This document shows positions 35,401 through 42,352 of a stretch of 64,000 bases of DNA, piece by piece. The position numbers were made by a program, and so were the translations under genes. This DNA is from JAGOEF01 sp029564465 (GTDB taxonomy: Bacteria > Bacteroidota > Bacteroidia > Bacteroidales > ML635J-15). Under the pieces are notes generated by a model, which saw nothing but the letters and a program-made list of their open reading frames with translations, searched no databases and was not told the origin of the DNA. Each line of letters begins with the position of its first letter. Position 1 is the stretch's first letter. The stretch lies in NCBI GenBank assembly GCA_029564465.1, contig JAKQPY010000225.1:44902-108901 (forward strand), read 5' to 3'.

Positions 35401-36940
35401 AAAACACGTCGAGTCGCACCTGATATGTGCCTGCATGAGTATATTGGTGCACGGGGTTTTCGTTGGAGCTGGGAGCCGAGCCATCTCCAAAATCCCAGAG
35501 AAACCCGGTGAGTTCTACTCCGGTCGAAAGGTTTTCGAAAACGATTTCGGTATTTATACAATTTTTTGCAGGAAAAGCAAAATCGGAAACCGGTGCAACA
35601 CCTTGTATATCAATGATTGTTGTGTCGCGTGCCACACAGCCAAATTGATCAGTTGCTGTTATGGTGTATTCTCCCGGGTCAATTACCTGAATGATTGGAG
35701 TGGTTTCTCCACCGCCCCAAACATAGTCCCATTGGGGATGGTAAGCAGCTGCAAAATAATTACCCGCACAAAGGATGGTGTCGTTGCCGAGGCTGAATGT
35801 TTCAGGGAAATAATCTGTTTCCAAATCAAGCGTATCCGAAACAGCCGAACAGCCTTGATTGTCGGTAAGCGTAAACCAGTAACTACCGGCTTGATTTACG
35901 GTGTTATTATAATCGGTATTTGAATTGTTCCAAACATAAGTATATTCAGCAGATTCGGATAAACTGGGATTAAGAGCAAGCACCGAGTCGAAGCAAAGAA
36001 ACTCTCCGGTAGCAATAACATGTTTTTGAGGATACTCAACATGGATGCTGTCGGTTCTGAGTCTATTAAAATTATCCTGTACCTGAACCCAGTAGGTTCC
36101 CGATTGGTTCACCGATATTTGTGGGCTGGTTTCTCCGGTTGACCATAAAATATTTGTAAAAACAGGGTTTACACTGAGTGTGGTGTCGCAAAAGCCATAA
36201 TTAATTTGGATATCTTCGCCCAAATCGAGAGCTGGAGAATATTTGTCCATTAGGTATTTTTCAACTTGTTTGCGTTCTGCTTCCGAAAGCAACGTATTAT
36301 AGAATATAATTTCTGCAATAGAGCCTCTTAGCCAACGAGTTAATACATAATTGGTTCCAAGTCTGAAGCCACTTATTTTGGCCGTTCCAGTATTTCCAGA
36401 ACTAAGCAATATGCCGTTTTCGAATAGCATCCCATTGGATCCGTTGAAGATGGCACTCGAAACAATAAATTCAAATGGCACTTGCTTTGGATAAGTAATA
36501 CTACTTCCAGCACTTAAACCAATTGAATTTGGGTCGCTTACTGAATGAGAAAGTTGACATCTATTACTACTAGAAATTGCATCAAAACAGGGCTGGGTTT
36601 CACTTGTAGCAGTAATCGAATTCCAAACTACAAAAATTGTATTTGGTTGGGAAAAGTTTTGTAGAAAATCTAATTCAAGGTACTTATTAATAAACTGCAG
36701 TGCAGGTTTCCCGTTTATTTGATTTTCAACCCATTTAGGTTGTCTGCTCAAGGTAGGTTGAGCTGGATGAAATCCATTCCCGCTTTGGTCTTGCCACTCG
36801 CTTACATTGTTCGAAGCATCTTTAACAACGCCGGCATCGGCTTTCAGCCACAGTGTGAGTTGGGTGGTGGGTATTTGCGCTTGCGCGGCCACAACGGCGA
36901 TGCACAATTGCAGCAATATGATACAGCAGAATCGAAGCAT
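29411..36940 (-). CDS. Giant T9SS cargo with triplicated LamG / Ig-like / PKD super-module
   Basis: Predicted 2509-residue secreted surface protein. A signal peptide (FCCIILLQLCIAVVAAQA) leads into a LamG/concanavalin-like domain starting LTLWLKADAGVV near residue 27. Comparable LamG domains begin near 722 (VADSVELASGAGNKI) and 1482 (LTLWLSADSVESSN). Each is followed by DLGEDIQINYGFC-type Ig-like repeats with the ILWSTGETSPQISV pattern, then PKD domains (FLWDFGDGSAPSSNENPVHQ, WNWNFGDGNISTNSNPQHQF). FnIII-like FEWNHSENAIYYQLIISES segments separate the modules. A CARDB-like stretch precedes the type A sorting domain (PYPNPASEILILEL ... LYVVRVTNG). No catalytic domain is seen, so adhesion or glycan binding is plausible. 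Confidence 0.88.
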   Translation of the reverse strand: MLRFCCIILLQLCIAVVAAQAQIPTTQLTLWLKADAGVVKDASNNVSEWQDQSGNGFHPAQPTLSRQPKWVENQINGKPALQFINKYLELDFLQNFSQPNTIFVVWNSITATSETQPCFDAISSSNRCQLSHSVSDPNSIGLSAGSSITYPKQVPFEFIVSSAIFNGSNGMLFENGILLSSGNTGTAKISGFRLGTNYVLTRWLRGSIAEIIFYNTLLSEAERKQVEKYLMDKYSPALDLGEDIQINYGFCDTTLSVNPVFTNILWSTGETSPQISVNQSGTYWVQVQDNFNRLRTDSIHVEYPQKHVIATGEFLCFDSVLALNPSLSESAEYTYVWNNSNTDYNNTVNQAGSYWFTLTDNQGCSAVSDTLDLETDYFPETFSLGNDTILCAGNYFAAAYHPQWDYVWGGGETTPIIQVIDPGEYTITATDQFGCVARDTTIIDIQGVAPVSDFAFPAKNCINTEIVFENLSTGVELTGFLWDFGDGSAPSSNENPVHQYTHAGTYQVRLDVFSASGCNNFMIRSLQVFNNPHAAFSTTQACPGHDVYFLDTSNPADAAIDNYQWDFGNGNSSDQQHPTTVYTMAQAYQVKLKITDENGCTDTLTQTLHVAQQTAPAPQAQIAFPYNNYHSLQENIDFEWTTQLPEVLYCSWQLAENSDFENVLFEESFNLPENGQFWTETTASFHITQNLEPGLYYWRVLTFNSCQELTVGSTFGLRIIDTEAVLLHFVADSVELASGAGNKITNILDISGNGMHAVQSDANNMANWVASALNSKPAVQFGQTQANYYNIDELTLGNFTVVAVHKPDPASLAVHYLLSGNASEGLFTHGNLISGPGVFDGENMLNAGQNYINWQISSIDNGHIYKNSNEVAYGSQTSMMGLTFKLLGSRINALSTQYFKGQLAELLIFGKQLNSEERNAVEQYLRLRYYPPVSLGPDVILSCGTCQHSILAPPGFSSYAWSTGQTGTSVTVTQSGNYSLTVTDIFGYTSSDVVYVQCPQQSCLPAPELGDDILVEYGFCPVTLSVNNIYQSYQWSHGATTHQTSVNQTGMYYVTTTSSDGFSFTDSVFVSYPTININDTILCFGNSAILNPGLSGSYTYLWSNSSMSTQITVSHAGNYWVQLTDTSGCSRMRNIHVEVDHFSENISLGNDTNLCLGNHIGIVTGNNLISSYVWMPGGSTDPELYVNQSGAYSLTVTNQNGCIAYDTMYVEVSGIAPTPNFVHDGSCRGSATLFTDISESEGDIISRIWVFNNMDTLQGHTVQYPFTEAGSQQVQLIVSSEGNCSADTTIFIDIFDVPQVHFSYLPVCTTQTSQFVSEIVIPETDELESLQWTIDDVYVGNEAVLLYQFNNEGEYVVRCNATLSNGCGVSYEETVNVQSNYPLAETVHLHSPLGVVYESSIDFEWNHSENAIYYQLIISESPQFETWIIKRDSLFNNNYPVDFLMQFDTLYWKINAFNPCGNITESETGMLWYFSPNQVPGLTLWLSADSVESSNNLVSTWYDQSGHMFHPKQNTASLKPSLIPNAINGKPALRFNNDYLEIDFGQTISQPNTVLVLWKTNAATGETQPAFDGLTTSNRCMIIHSVGENNSIAANAGNSVSYPKPAPFNFILSTATYNGANGKVFENGILLNEGNIGNLGIKGFRIGANAYPSRYLVGDITDLIFYNGQLSETQRTSVENYLMDKYTPHLDLGPDMYLDYGFCFEDLSVHSDFVSVNWSTGENTHSINIQAPGEYSVEAIDIFGRIHRDTINIIFPQLTDPTSIMFCQGGSTTWDTGLGNNYTYQWLPNGETTASINISTPGNYSVLVTDSLGCQLLSNTIHFEIDDYSQTTSIGPSDTTLCAGNSLYLLNNQDETIFYQWSTGSTDAQIIITEAGLYSVTTTNVTGCTVGLQTQVNISGVAPSPNFNSSGHCVGSVVEFTDLSTGNGSQISAWEWQINGVQFSNQQSPTYLFTQPGDYVITLIVSAGSCTNFISKTLNIDPAPIADFIPDHCCGNSNNTLVSTSQIDNGYIAEQLWTIEGAYYQGSEVMIALTQETNLEVTLIALSGTGCSDTLTRVLEVRPAPLPEFSFSPVCYGSPVYFDNSTITAPNNPPQFWNWNFGDGNISTNSNPQHQFVNSGNYVVSLEMGYLNGCRSSSSQDLLVPTAPIAGIANLGCCIHEIYQPGDMSTSSAGEIVSWEWVIQRPDESMTYDTFHVQLPSVPAQHIGVYYISLEIVTDRGCRAFTETSYSVLPKPVSGFSASSVWGGIPLNVEFANSSTNAETYLWEFGDGGISFMQNPVHEFSDTGIFTVQLVSFSEYGCSDTASSDIHAVIPVFDILLMNPQVRLQNKYLISSVTIVNNGSVSATNLEMKLNIPSVGEFVQIVENLQPGQVLQFTFSNQLYMATGLLPEIVCMEATPDILCQYTDSDIKNNRVCVSSVEELFVCQPYPNPASEILILELYNPVESGIEITFWDYTGHKINTFKIEQVHGYYRQEVNVLTLNDGLYVVRVTNGVTAKKLKFIKLGGE

Positions 36941-36963
36941 ATTCTTGTCTTAAGCATTGATTA

Positions 36964-36994
36964 CAAAGATACTATAAAACTGGTTCTGATGAAA
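36964..36994 (-). promoter_or_regulatory. Putative promoter of the giant T9SS gene
   Basis: On the minus strand TATCTTTG (36971-36964) matches TAnnTTTG, 24 bases before the ATG at 36940. Nineteen bases further upstream TTTC (36994-36991) matches three of four bases of the -33 TTTG box. Confidence 0.45.
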
Positions 36995-37331
36995 TATGCA
37001 ATAGCAAGTTTCAAGAAAAATCATTGAATTTATTCAATTGAATGGTGTTTGAAGCTACAATGGGCGGAATAATAGTTAGCATCGAAAGACCTGTAAAAGG
37101 AAAATAATCACAAACTAAAAATGTTTTACAGGAAAGGTCTCCGATAACCTGATAGAAAAACAACAAATAAATGAAATTGGAACTAATTCACCGGGTTGGC
37201 TCTCCGAAATCGGGTCGCTGTGAAATTGCACATGGGGGAAAAAAGAAAAATGCATTTTCATTTATTCCTCGTGAAAAACAATAATTTTGTCCACTTATCA
37301 ACCGAACTGATTTATACTAGGAAAATCTTGT
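36995..37331. other. Divergent intergenic region between the giant T9SS gene and pseB
   Basis: No gene is visible. A nine-base inverted repeat, cctgtaaaa at 37090-37098 and ttttacagg at 37124-37132, could form a stem with a 25-base loop. It lacks the U-run of an intrinsic terminator. The region is AT-rich and must hold the promoters of both flanking divergent genes. Confidence 0.5.
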
Positions 37332-37339
37332 TATTTTTG
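37332..37339 (+). promoter_or_regulatory. Putative -7 element upstream of pseB
   Basis: TATTTTTG fits TAnnTTTG and lies 53 bases before the pseB ATG. No clear TTTG box is seen at the right distance upstream, so support is partial. Confidence 0.35.
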
Positions 37340-37392
37340 AAAAATATTATGTTTTTACTTGGTTAAAAAATAAATGAAAATACAACTGCACC

Positions 37393-38406
37393 ATGTTAAA
37401 TAATAAATCTGTACTTATTACCGGAGGTACCGGTTCGTTCGGGAAAAAATTCGTTGAAACTATTCTTAAACTTTACCCCGAGGTGAAACGTCTCGTAATC
37501 TATTCCAGAGACGAACTGAAACAATTCGAAATGGCTCAACTGTACCCGGCCAACAAATATCCTCAGGTACGATTTTTCATAGGAGATGTACGCGATTACC
37601 AGAGGTTTAAAAGAGCTTGCCAGGGTATTGATGTAATTATCCATTCCGCTGCTCTTAAGCAAGTTCCGGCAGCAGAATATAATCCGGATGAATTTATTAA
37701 AACTAACATTAATGGAGCACAAAATGTTATCGATTCTGCTCTTGGAAGTCAGGTGAAAATTGTTGTTGCCCTTTCGACCGATAAAGCAGCAGCACCAATA
37801 AATTTATACGGGGCCACAAAGTTGGTTTCCGACAAACTTTTTATTGCAGCCAATAATATTAAAGGAAATCGCGATTTGAGGTTCTCGGTTGTTCGATATG
37901 GTAATGTTATGGGATCGCGGGGTTCTGTAATACCTTTCTTCATGGAAAAGGCCAAAAAGGGAGAATCACTCCCTATTACCGACCGTGAAATGACCAGATT
38001 TAACATCTCGCTTGAAGAAGGTGTCGAAATGGTTCTTTGGGCTATCGAACATGCAATCGGTGGTGAAATATTTGTGCCAAAAATACCATCTTACAAATTA
38101 GAAACTATTGCCAAAGCAATTGCCCCTAATGCAAAGCTGGAGTATGTTGGAATTAGGCCGGGCGAAAAAATTCACGAAGAAATGATTACTTCCAGCGATT
38201 CGTTTTATACCATCGATCTTGGTAAATACTATGCTATTCTTTCGGCAGGAGCGCATAAAGAGAAATATCTTGACTACTATAAAGCCACTGAGGTTCCCAG
38301 AGGTTTTCAATACAATTCGGGTGAAAACACCGATTGGATTGATGAAAAAAAGCTGCGTGAACTAATCGTGCAATATGTTGATCCGGATTTTAAACCATTT
38401 TTATGA
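37393..38406 (+). CDS. pseB: UDP-GlcNAc 4,6-dehydratase (inverting)
   Basis: First enzyme of pseudaminic acid synthesis: it converts UDP-GlcNAc to the 4-keto-6-deoxy-L-arabino sugar. The 337-residue SDR protein has the nucleotide-binding LITGGTGSFGKKFV at residues 7-20, IGDVRDYQRF, IIHSAALKQVPAAEYNP, ALSTDKAAAPINLYGATKLV with the active-site region, and YGNVMGSRGSVIPFF. These motifs distinguish the PseB/FlaA1 group. Length is normal. Its last four bases overlap the pseC start (ATGA), so the two are translationally coupled. It opens the cluster B operon. Confidence 0.95.
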   Translation: MLNNKSVLITGGTGSFGKKFVETILKLYPEVKRLVIYSRDELKQFEMAQLYPANKYPQVRFFIGDVRDYQRFKRACQGIDVIIHSAALKQVPAAEYNPDEFIKTNINGAQNVIDSALGSQVKIVVALSTDKAAAPINLYGATKLVSDKLFIAANNIKGNRDLRFSVVRYGNVMGSRGSVIPFFMEKAKKGESLPITDREMTRFNISLEEGVEMVLWAIEHAIGGEIFVPKIPSYKLETIAKAIAPNAKLEYVGIRPGEKIHEEMITSSDSFYTIDLGKYYAILSAGAHKEKYLDYYKATEVPRGFQYNSGENTDWIDEKKLRELIVQYVDPDFKPFL

Positions 38407-39563
38407 AACCAATACCCTACGGTCGGCAGAATATAACAGAAGAAGATATAAAAGCAGTTGTTGAAACCCTAAAGTCGGACTTCCTCACTCAGGGGCCCAA
38501 AATTGCGGAGTTCGAAAATGCATTTGCAAGTTATGTCGGAAGCAATTATGCTGTTGCAGTTGCTAACGGAACAGCTGCTTTACATCTGTGCACTCTTGCT
38601 TTGGGTGTTTCGGCAGGCGATAAAGTTATTACAACACCCATTACCTTTGCTGCTTCGGCTAATTGCGTTCGGTACTGTGGCGGTGAAGTAGTTTTTGCAG
38701 ACATTAATCCAGAAACCTACCTGATCGACCTGAATCGTGTGAGGCAAATACTCCGAGAAGACACTGAGAGAAAAATTAAGGGAATTATACCGGTTGACTT
38801 TGCTGGCCGCCCTATTGATATGGAGGTATGCAGAAATCTTGCCGATGAGTTTGGCATTTGGATTATCGAAGATGCATGCCATGCACCGGGTGGCTTTTTA
38901 AGAAACTCTCAAGGCAAAAAAGTAGTTTGCGGAAATGGTATTTACAGTGATCTGGCAATTTTTTCGTTTCATCCGGTGAAGCATATCGCTGCAGGAGAAG
39001 GCGGAATGATTACAACAAACAATAAAAAACTCTACGATAAATTGATTTTGCTAAGAACCCATGGTATTACAAAATCTCACGACTTGTTGCACGAAAACCA
39101 TGGAGGATGGTATTACGAAATGCAGGAACTGGGGTTTAATTATCGCCTGACAGATTTTCAGGCTGCACTTGGCAACAGTCAGTTGCAGCGCGCCGATGAA
39201 GGCCTGAAGCGCCGGAGAGAAATTGCCCAAACCTATTTCGATGCGTTCAGGGGCAAGGCATTTATTAAACGCCAGTCGGGTGTGGTGCCCGGGCACGCTT
39301 ATCACCTGTACATTATTGAGGTTGATCGGCGAAAAGAACTTTACGATTATTTGCGTAGTAAGCAAATTTTTGCTCAAATACACTACATTCCCCTGCACCT
39401 GATGCCTTATTACCGAAAACTTGGATGGAAGCCGGGTGATTTTCCAAACGCAGAGAATTACTACCGAAATTGTTTAAGTTTACCAATCTATCCAACATTA
39501 AGCAGCGAAGAACAGGATTATGTGATTGATTGTATTTTTGAATTTTACGAAAATTCGCTTTAG
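38403..39563 (+). CDS. pseC: UDP-4-amino-4,6-dideoxy-beta-L-AltNAc transaminase
   Basis: Second enzyme of the pseudaminic acid pathway: a PLP-dependent aminotransferase acting on the PseB product. The 386-residue protein begins KPIPYGRQNITEEDIKAVVE, has TTPITFAASANCVRYCGGEV, IIEDACHAPGG and the cofactor lysine K193 in FSFHPVKHIAAGEGGMI. The motif LRTHGITKSHDLL is typical of PseC. Length is normal. It follows pseB with a four-base overlap and is followed by a regulator-type gene that interrupts the pathway genes. Confidence 0.95.
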   Translation: MKPIPYGRQNITEEDIKAVVETLKSDFLTQGPKIAEFENAFASYVGSNYAVAVANGTAALHLCTLALGVSAGDKVITTPITFAASANCVRYCGGEVVFADINPETYLIDLNRVRQILREDTERKIKGIIPVDFAGRPIDMEVCRNLADEFGIWIIEDACHAPGGFLRNSQGKKVVCGNGIYSDLAIFSFHPVKHIAAGEGGMITTNNKKLYDKLILLRTHGITKSHDLLHENHGGWYYEMQELGFNYRLTDFQAALGNSQLQRADEGLKRRREIAQTYFDAFRGKAFIKRQSGVVPGHAYHLYIIEVDRRKELYDYLRSKQIFAQIHYIPLHLMPYYRKLGWKPGDFPNAENYYRNCLSLPIYPTLSSEEQDYVIDCIFEFYENSL

Positions 39564-39567
39564 GTCA

Positions 39568-40941
39568 ATGATCAGTCTTACGGAAATAGAACGCATTATT
39601 CAAAATGGCGAAAATGAAAATATTGAATTCAAATCGAGTTTTAATACTGAATTGATAGAAACAATAGTGGCTTTCGCCAATACTTCAGGAGGGAAAGTTA
39701 TTGTAGGCATTAACCCCAAAGCTGAGATTATTGGAACAACAATAAATGCTGAATCGGTGCAGCAATGGGTAAACGAAATAAAGAATAAAACATCCCCGGT
39801 TTTAATCCCGGATGTTGAAACAATTAGTTTAAATAACAAAACCATTGTTATATTTTCAATACAGGAATATCCGGTAAAACCTGTTGCAATTCGTGGAAAA
39901 TATTTTAAACGGGTAGCCAACTCAAACCATTTGATGAGTATTGATGAAATAGCAAACGAATACCTTAAAACCATTAATACAAGCTGGGACTTTTATCCTG
40001 ACCCCAATCACAGCACAGAACATATCTCTGCCCAAAAAGTGAAGCGTTTTGTTGAGACCATTGAACAACAAACGCAGAAAAGGATTGAAATACCCCACAT
40101 GGACTTTCTGGCAAAACTGGAAATCATTCGTAACCATCAACTGACATTTGGAGGCTATCTGTTGTTTGTGAAAGAATACTGCCAGATTAGCGATGTACAG
40201 GTAGGACGCTTTAAAAGCCCAACAACTATTATCGACAGTACTTCGCTGAATACCGATTTGTTTACCGAAGTTGATGAAATCATCGCTTTTATTAAAAAGC
40301 ACCTGATGATTGAGTATATTATTACCGGAGCACCACAACGAACTGAGCGTTTTGATTATCCGTTAGATGCCATACGGGAAATCGTGATAAATATGATTGT
40401 ACATCGCGACTACCGCGATAGCAGCTCCAGCATCATTAAAATATTCGACGACCGGATAGAATTCTTTAACCCCGGAAAGCTTTACGGAGGCATAACGATT
40501 GATGATTTGTTGTCGGGCAACTACAGCTCAAAAACTAGGAATAAACTCATTGCAAGAGCATTTAAGGAAATCGGTTTAATTGAAAAATACGGTTCCGGAA
40601 TCAGGCGTGTTTTAAATATTTGTGAAGAATATGGCGTTAAACAGCCAAAATTCGAAGAGGTTTTTAACGGCTTTCGGGTTCTTTTGTTTAAAGAAAAAAT
40701 GAATGTCACAAAAGATGTCACAAAAGATGTCACAAAAGATGTCACAAAAGAAAAAAGAATGATAAAAATTCTTAAACTTGTTGAATCTAATCCATCAATA
40801 ACAACAGGCGAGATTGCATTGCGTTTAGAATTAACACCAAGAACTGTTCTCCGCGATATCGACCAGCTAAAAACGGAAAACAGGCTCAGGAGAGTTGGTG
40901 GCCGAAAAAAGGGAAAATGGATTATTATTAAAAACGAATAA
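39568..40941 (+). CDS. AlbA_2/Schlafen-type ATP-binding regulator with winged helix
   Basis: Predicted 457-residue protein of the RecG-like / AlbA_2 regulator group (COG2865). ATG at 39568 gives MISLTEIERIIQNGENENIE FKSS, the usual AlbA_2 start; an upstream start at 39526 inside pseC is less likely. AlbA_2 covers about residues 1-125 (FANTSGGKVIVGI), an HATPase_c_4-like region lies near 275-365 (REIVINMIVHRDYRDSSSSI, IGLIEKYGSGIRRV). Four VTKD units then lead to a C-terminal winged helix (LVESNPSITTGEIALRLELT). It lies four bases after pseC and 28 before pseF on the same strand, so it is likely co-transcribed with them. Role unknown: a local regulator or a passenger defence-like gene are both possible. 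Confidence 0.8.
   Translation: MISLTEIERIIQNGENENIEFKSSFNTELIETIVAFANTSGGKVIVGINPKAEIIGTTINAESVQQWVNEIKNKTSPVLIPDVETISLNNKTIVIFSIQEYPVKPVAIRGKYFKRVANSNHLMSIDEIANEYLKTINTSWDFYPDPNHSTEHISAQKVKRFVETIEQQTQKRIEIPHMDFLAKLEIIRNHQLTFGGYLLFVKEYCQISDVQVGRFKSPTTIIDSTSLNTDLFTEVDEIIAFIKKHLMIEYIITGAPQRTERFDYPLDAIREIVINMIVHRDYRDSSSSIIKIFDDRIEFFNPGKLYGGITIDDLLSGNYSSKTRNKLIARAFKEIGLIEKYGSGIRRVLNICEEYGVKQPKFEEVFNGFRVLLFKEKMNVTKDVTKDVTKDVTKEKRMIKILKLVESNPSITTGEIALRLELTPRTVLRDIDQLKTENRLRRVGGRKKGKWIIIKNE
40705..40752 (+). repeat. Four 12-bp tandem repeats encoding VTKD units
   Basis: The unit gtcacaaaagat occurs at 40705, 40717 and 40729, and in nearly complete form at 40741. It encodes a VTKD linker between the ATPase-like and winged-helix parts of the regulator. 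Copy-number change would keep the frame. Confidence 0.95.
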
Positions 40942-40969
40942 ACCTGTAATATTAAATGACGCGAAGTAA

Positions 40970-41689
40970 ATGAAAATAAATAAATTCATAAATACAACCA
41001 ATTTGTGCATCATCCCTGCTCGTGGTGGCAGCAAACGCATTCCGCGTAAAAATATAAAAGAATTTCTGGGTAAACCCATTATTTCGTATTCTATTGAAGC
41101 TGCCATACAGTCGAATTTGTTCGAAGAAATAATGGTCTCAACCGATGATGCCGAAATTGCCGAAATTGCCAAACACTACGGTGCCACCGTTCCCTTTATG
41201 CGTTCGGCCCAATCGTCTACCGACTATGCCCCACTTGCCGCTGTGGTTGATGAAGCAGTAATCTGGCTCGACCAAACAAAAAACACCTGCACTCAGCTTT
41301 GCCTTATTCTGCCTACGGCTCCATTTATTTTGCAACGTAATATAGCCGATGCTTATAATTTAATGATTGAAAAAAACTTCGATTCGGTGAGGCCTGTCGT
41401 ACAGTTTTCGTACCCCATTCAGCGTGCGTTTCGCCTTAGGGGGCAAGCCGTTGAAATGATGATGCCCGAGCACCTGAAAACCCGCACACAAGACCTTGAA
41501 CCTGCCTACCACGATGCCGGTCAGTTTTATTGGATGACGCGCGAAAAAACTTTGCACGGCACCAATCGCGGTGCCCTGATTATCAACGACATTCTGGCTC
41601 AGGATATCGATTCGGAAAACGACTGGCTGATAGCCGAAATGAAATACCGCTTCTTACTCGAAAAAGGAATAATTACACAAAAAACATAA
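40970..41689 (+). CDS. pseF: CMP-pseudaminic acid cytidylyltransferase
   Basis: Activates pseudaminic acid with CTP for glycosyltransfer. The 239-residue protein has the CMP-nonulosonate synthetase motif CIIPARGGSKRIPRKNIKEF near residues 13-32, then GKPIISYSIEAAI, MVSTDDAEIAEIAKHYGA, and FMRSAQSSTDYAPLAAVVDE, all as in PseF. Length is normal. It is followed six bases later by a NeuD-type acetyltransferase gene that overlaps pseG. Confidence 0.95.
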   Translation: MKINKFINTTNLCIIPARGGSKRIPRKNIKEFLGKPIISYSIEAAIQSNLFEEIMVSTDDAEIAEIAKHYGATVPFMRSAQSSTDYAPLAAVVDEAVIWLDQTKNTCTQLCLILPTAPFILQRNIADAYNLMIEKNFDSVRPVVQFSYPIQRAFRLRGQAVEMMMPEHLKTRTQDLEPAYHDAGQFYWMTREKTLHGTNRGALIINDILAQDIDSENDWLIAEMKYRFLLEKGIITQKT

Positions 41690-41695
41690 GCACAC

Positions 41696-42352
41696 ATGAA
41701 AAAACTGATTATCTGCGGCGGATATGGCAATGGCACCGTGGTTGCCTCAACAGTTACCGATATCAACAAAGTATCGGAGCAGTGGAAAATTATCGGTTTT
41801 CTTAACGATTTCGAAACCGAACCCATCAACGGGTTTCCGATACTGGGTAAAATAGACAAAGAAACCGCACACCGCTATTTAAGCGACCCCGATGTGTATT
41901 TCTACTATTCGCTTATCAGCACACGATTCAACCACAAATACATACACAAACTTACCGACCTCGAAATTCCCGATCATCGTTTTGCCACACTCATTCATCC
42001 CACGGCAGTGGTTTCCGATTTTGCAAAAATTGGTTACGGTGTTTGCATACAACCCTTTGTGAGTGTTGGCCCCAATGTAGTTATTGGCAACCATATACAC
42101 ATATTTGCACAAGCACTTATAGGCCACAATGCCATACTCGACAACTACTCGTATGTGGCCAACAATGCCTGCATAGGTGCCAGTGTACGACTTATGGAAG
42201 GAGCCTATGTGGGAACCAACGCCTCAACGCTCGAAAACATAAGCCTTGGCAAATGGTCGCTGGTGGGCATTGGCTCGGTGGTAATAAAAAGTGTTGACGA
42301 CTACGTTAAAGTGGTAGGCAATCCATCAAGGGTAATTGGCTCAACCCTATGA
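41696..42352 (+). CDS. NeuD/PglD-type acetyltransferase in the pse operon
   Basis: A 218-residue left-handed beta-helix acyltransferase. The Rossmann-like start (KKLIICGGYGNGTVVASTVT, IIGFLNDFETEPINGFPILG) is followed from about residue 100 by hexapeptide repeats (GYGVCIQPFVSVGPNVVIGN, FAQALIGHNAILDNY), the last with a likely catalytic histidine, and ends SVDDYVKVVGNPSRVI. It sits between pseF and pseG, sharing the ATGA overlap with pseG. No PseH-type GNAT acetyltransferase is visible in cluster B. It is therefore the best local candidate for the 4-N-acetylation step normally done by PseH; this is inferred from position and family, not shown. Confidence 0.85.
   Translation: MKKLIICGGYGNGTVVASTVTDINKVSEQWKIIGFLNDFETEPINGFPILGKIDKETAHRYLSDPDVYFYYSLISTRFNHKYIHKLTDLEIPDHRFATLIHPTAVVSDFAKIGYGVCIQPFVSVGPNVVIGNHIHIFAQALIGHNAILDNYSYVANNACIGASVRLMEGAYVGTNASTLENISLGKWSLVGIGSVVIKSVDDYVKVVGNPSRVIGSTL

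Noticed and set aside
35042..35923. A 293-codon plus-strand frame inside the giant T9SS gene
   Set aside because: It lies antisense to PKD-rich coding sequence with intact motifs on the minus strand and has low-complexity composition with no family match.
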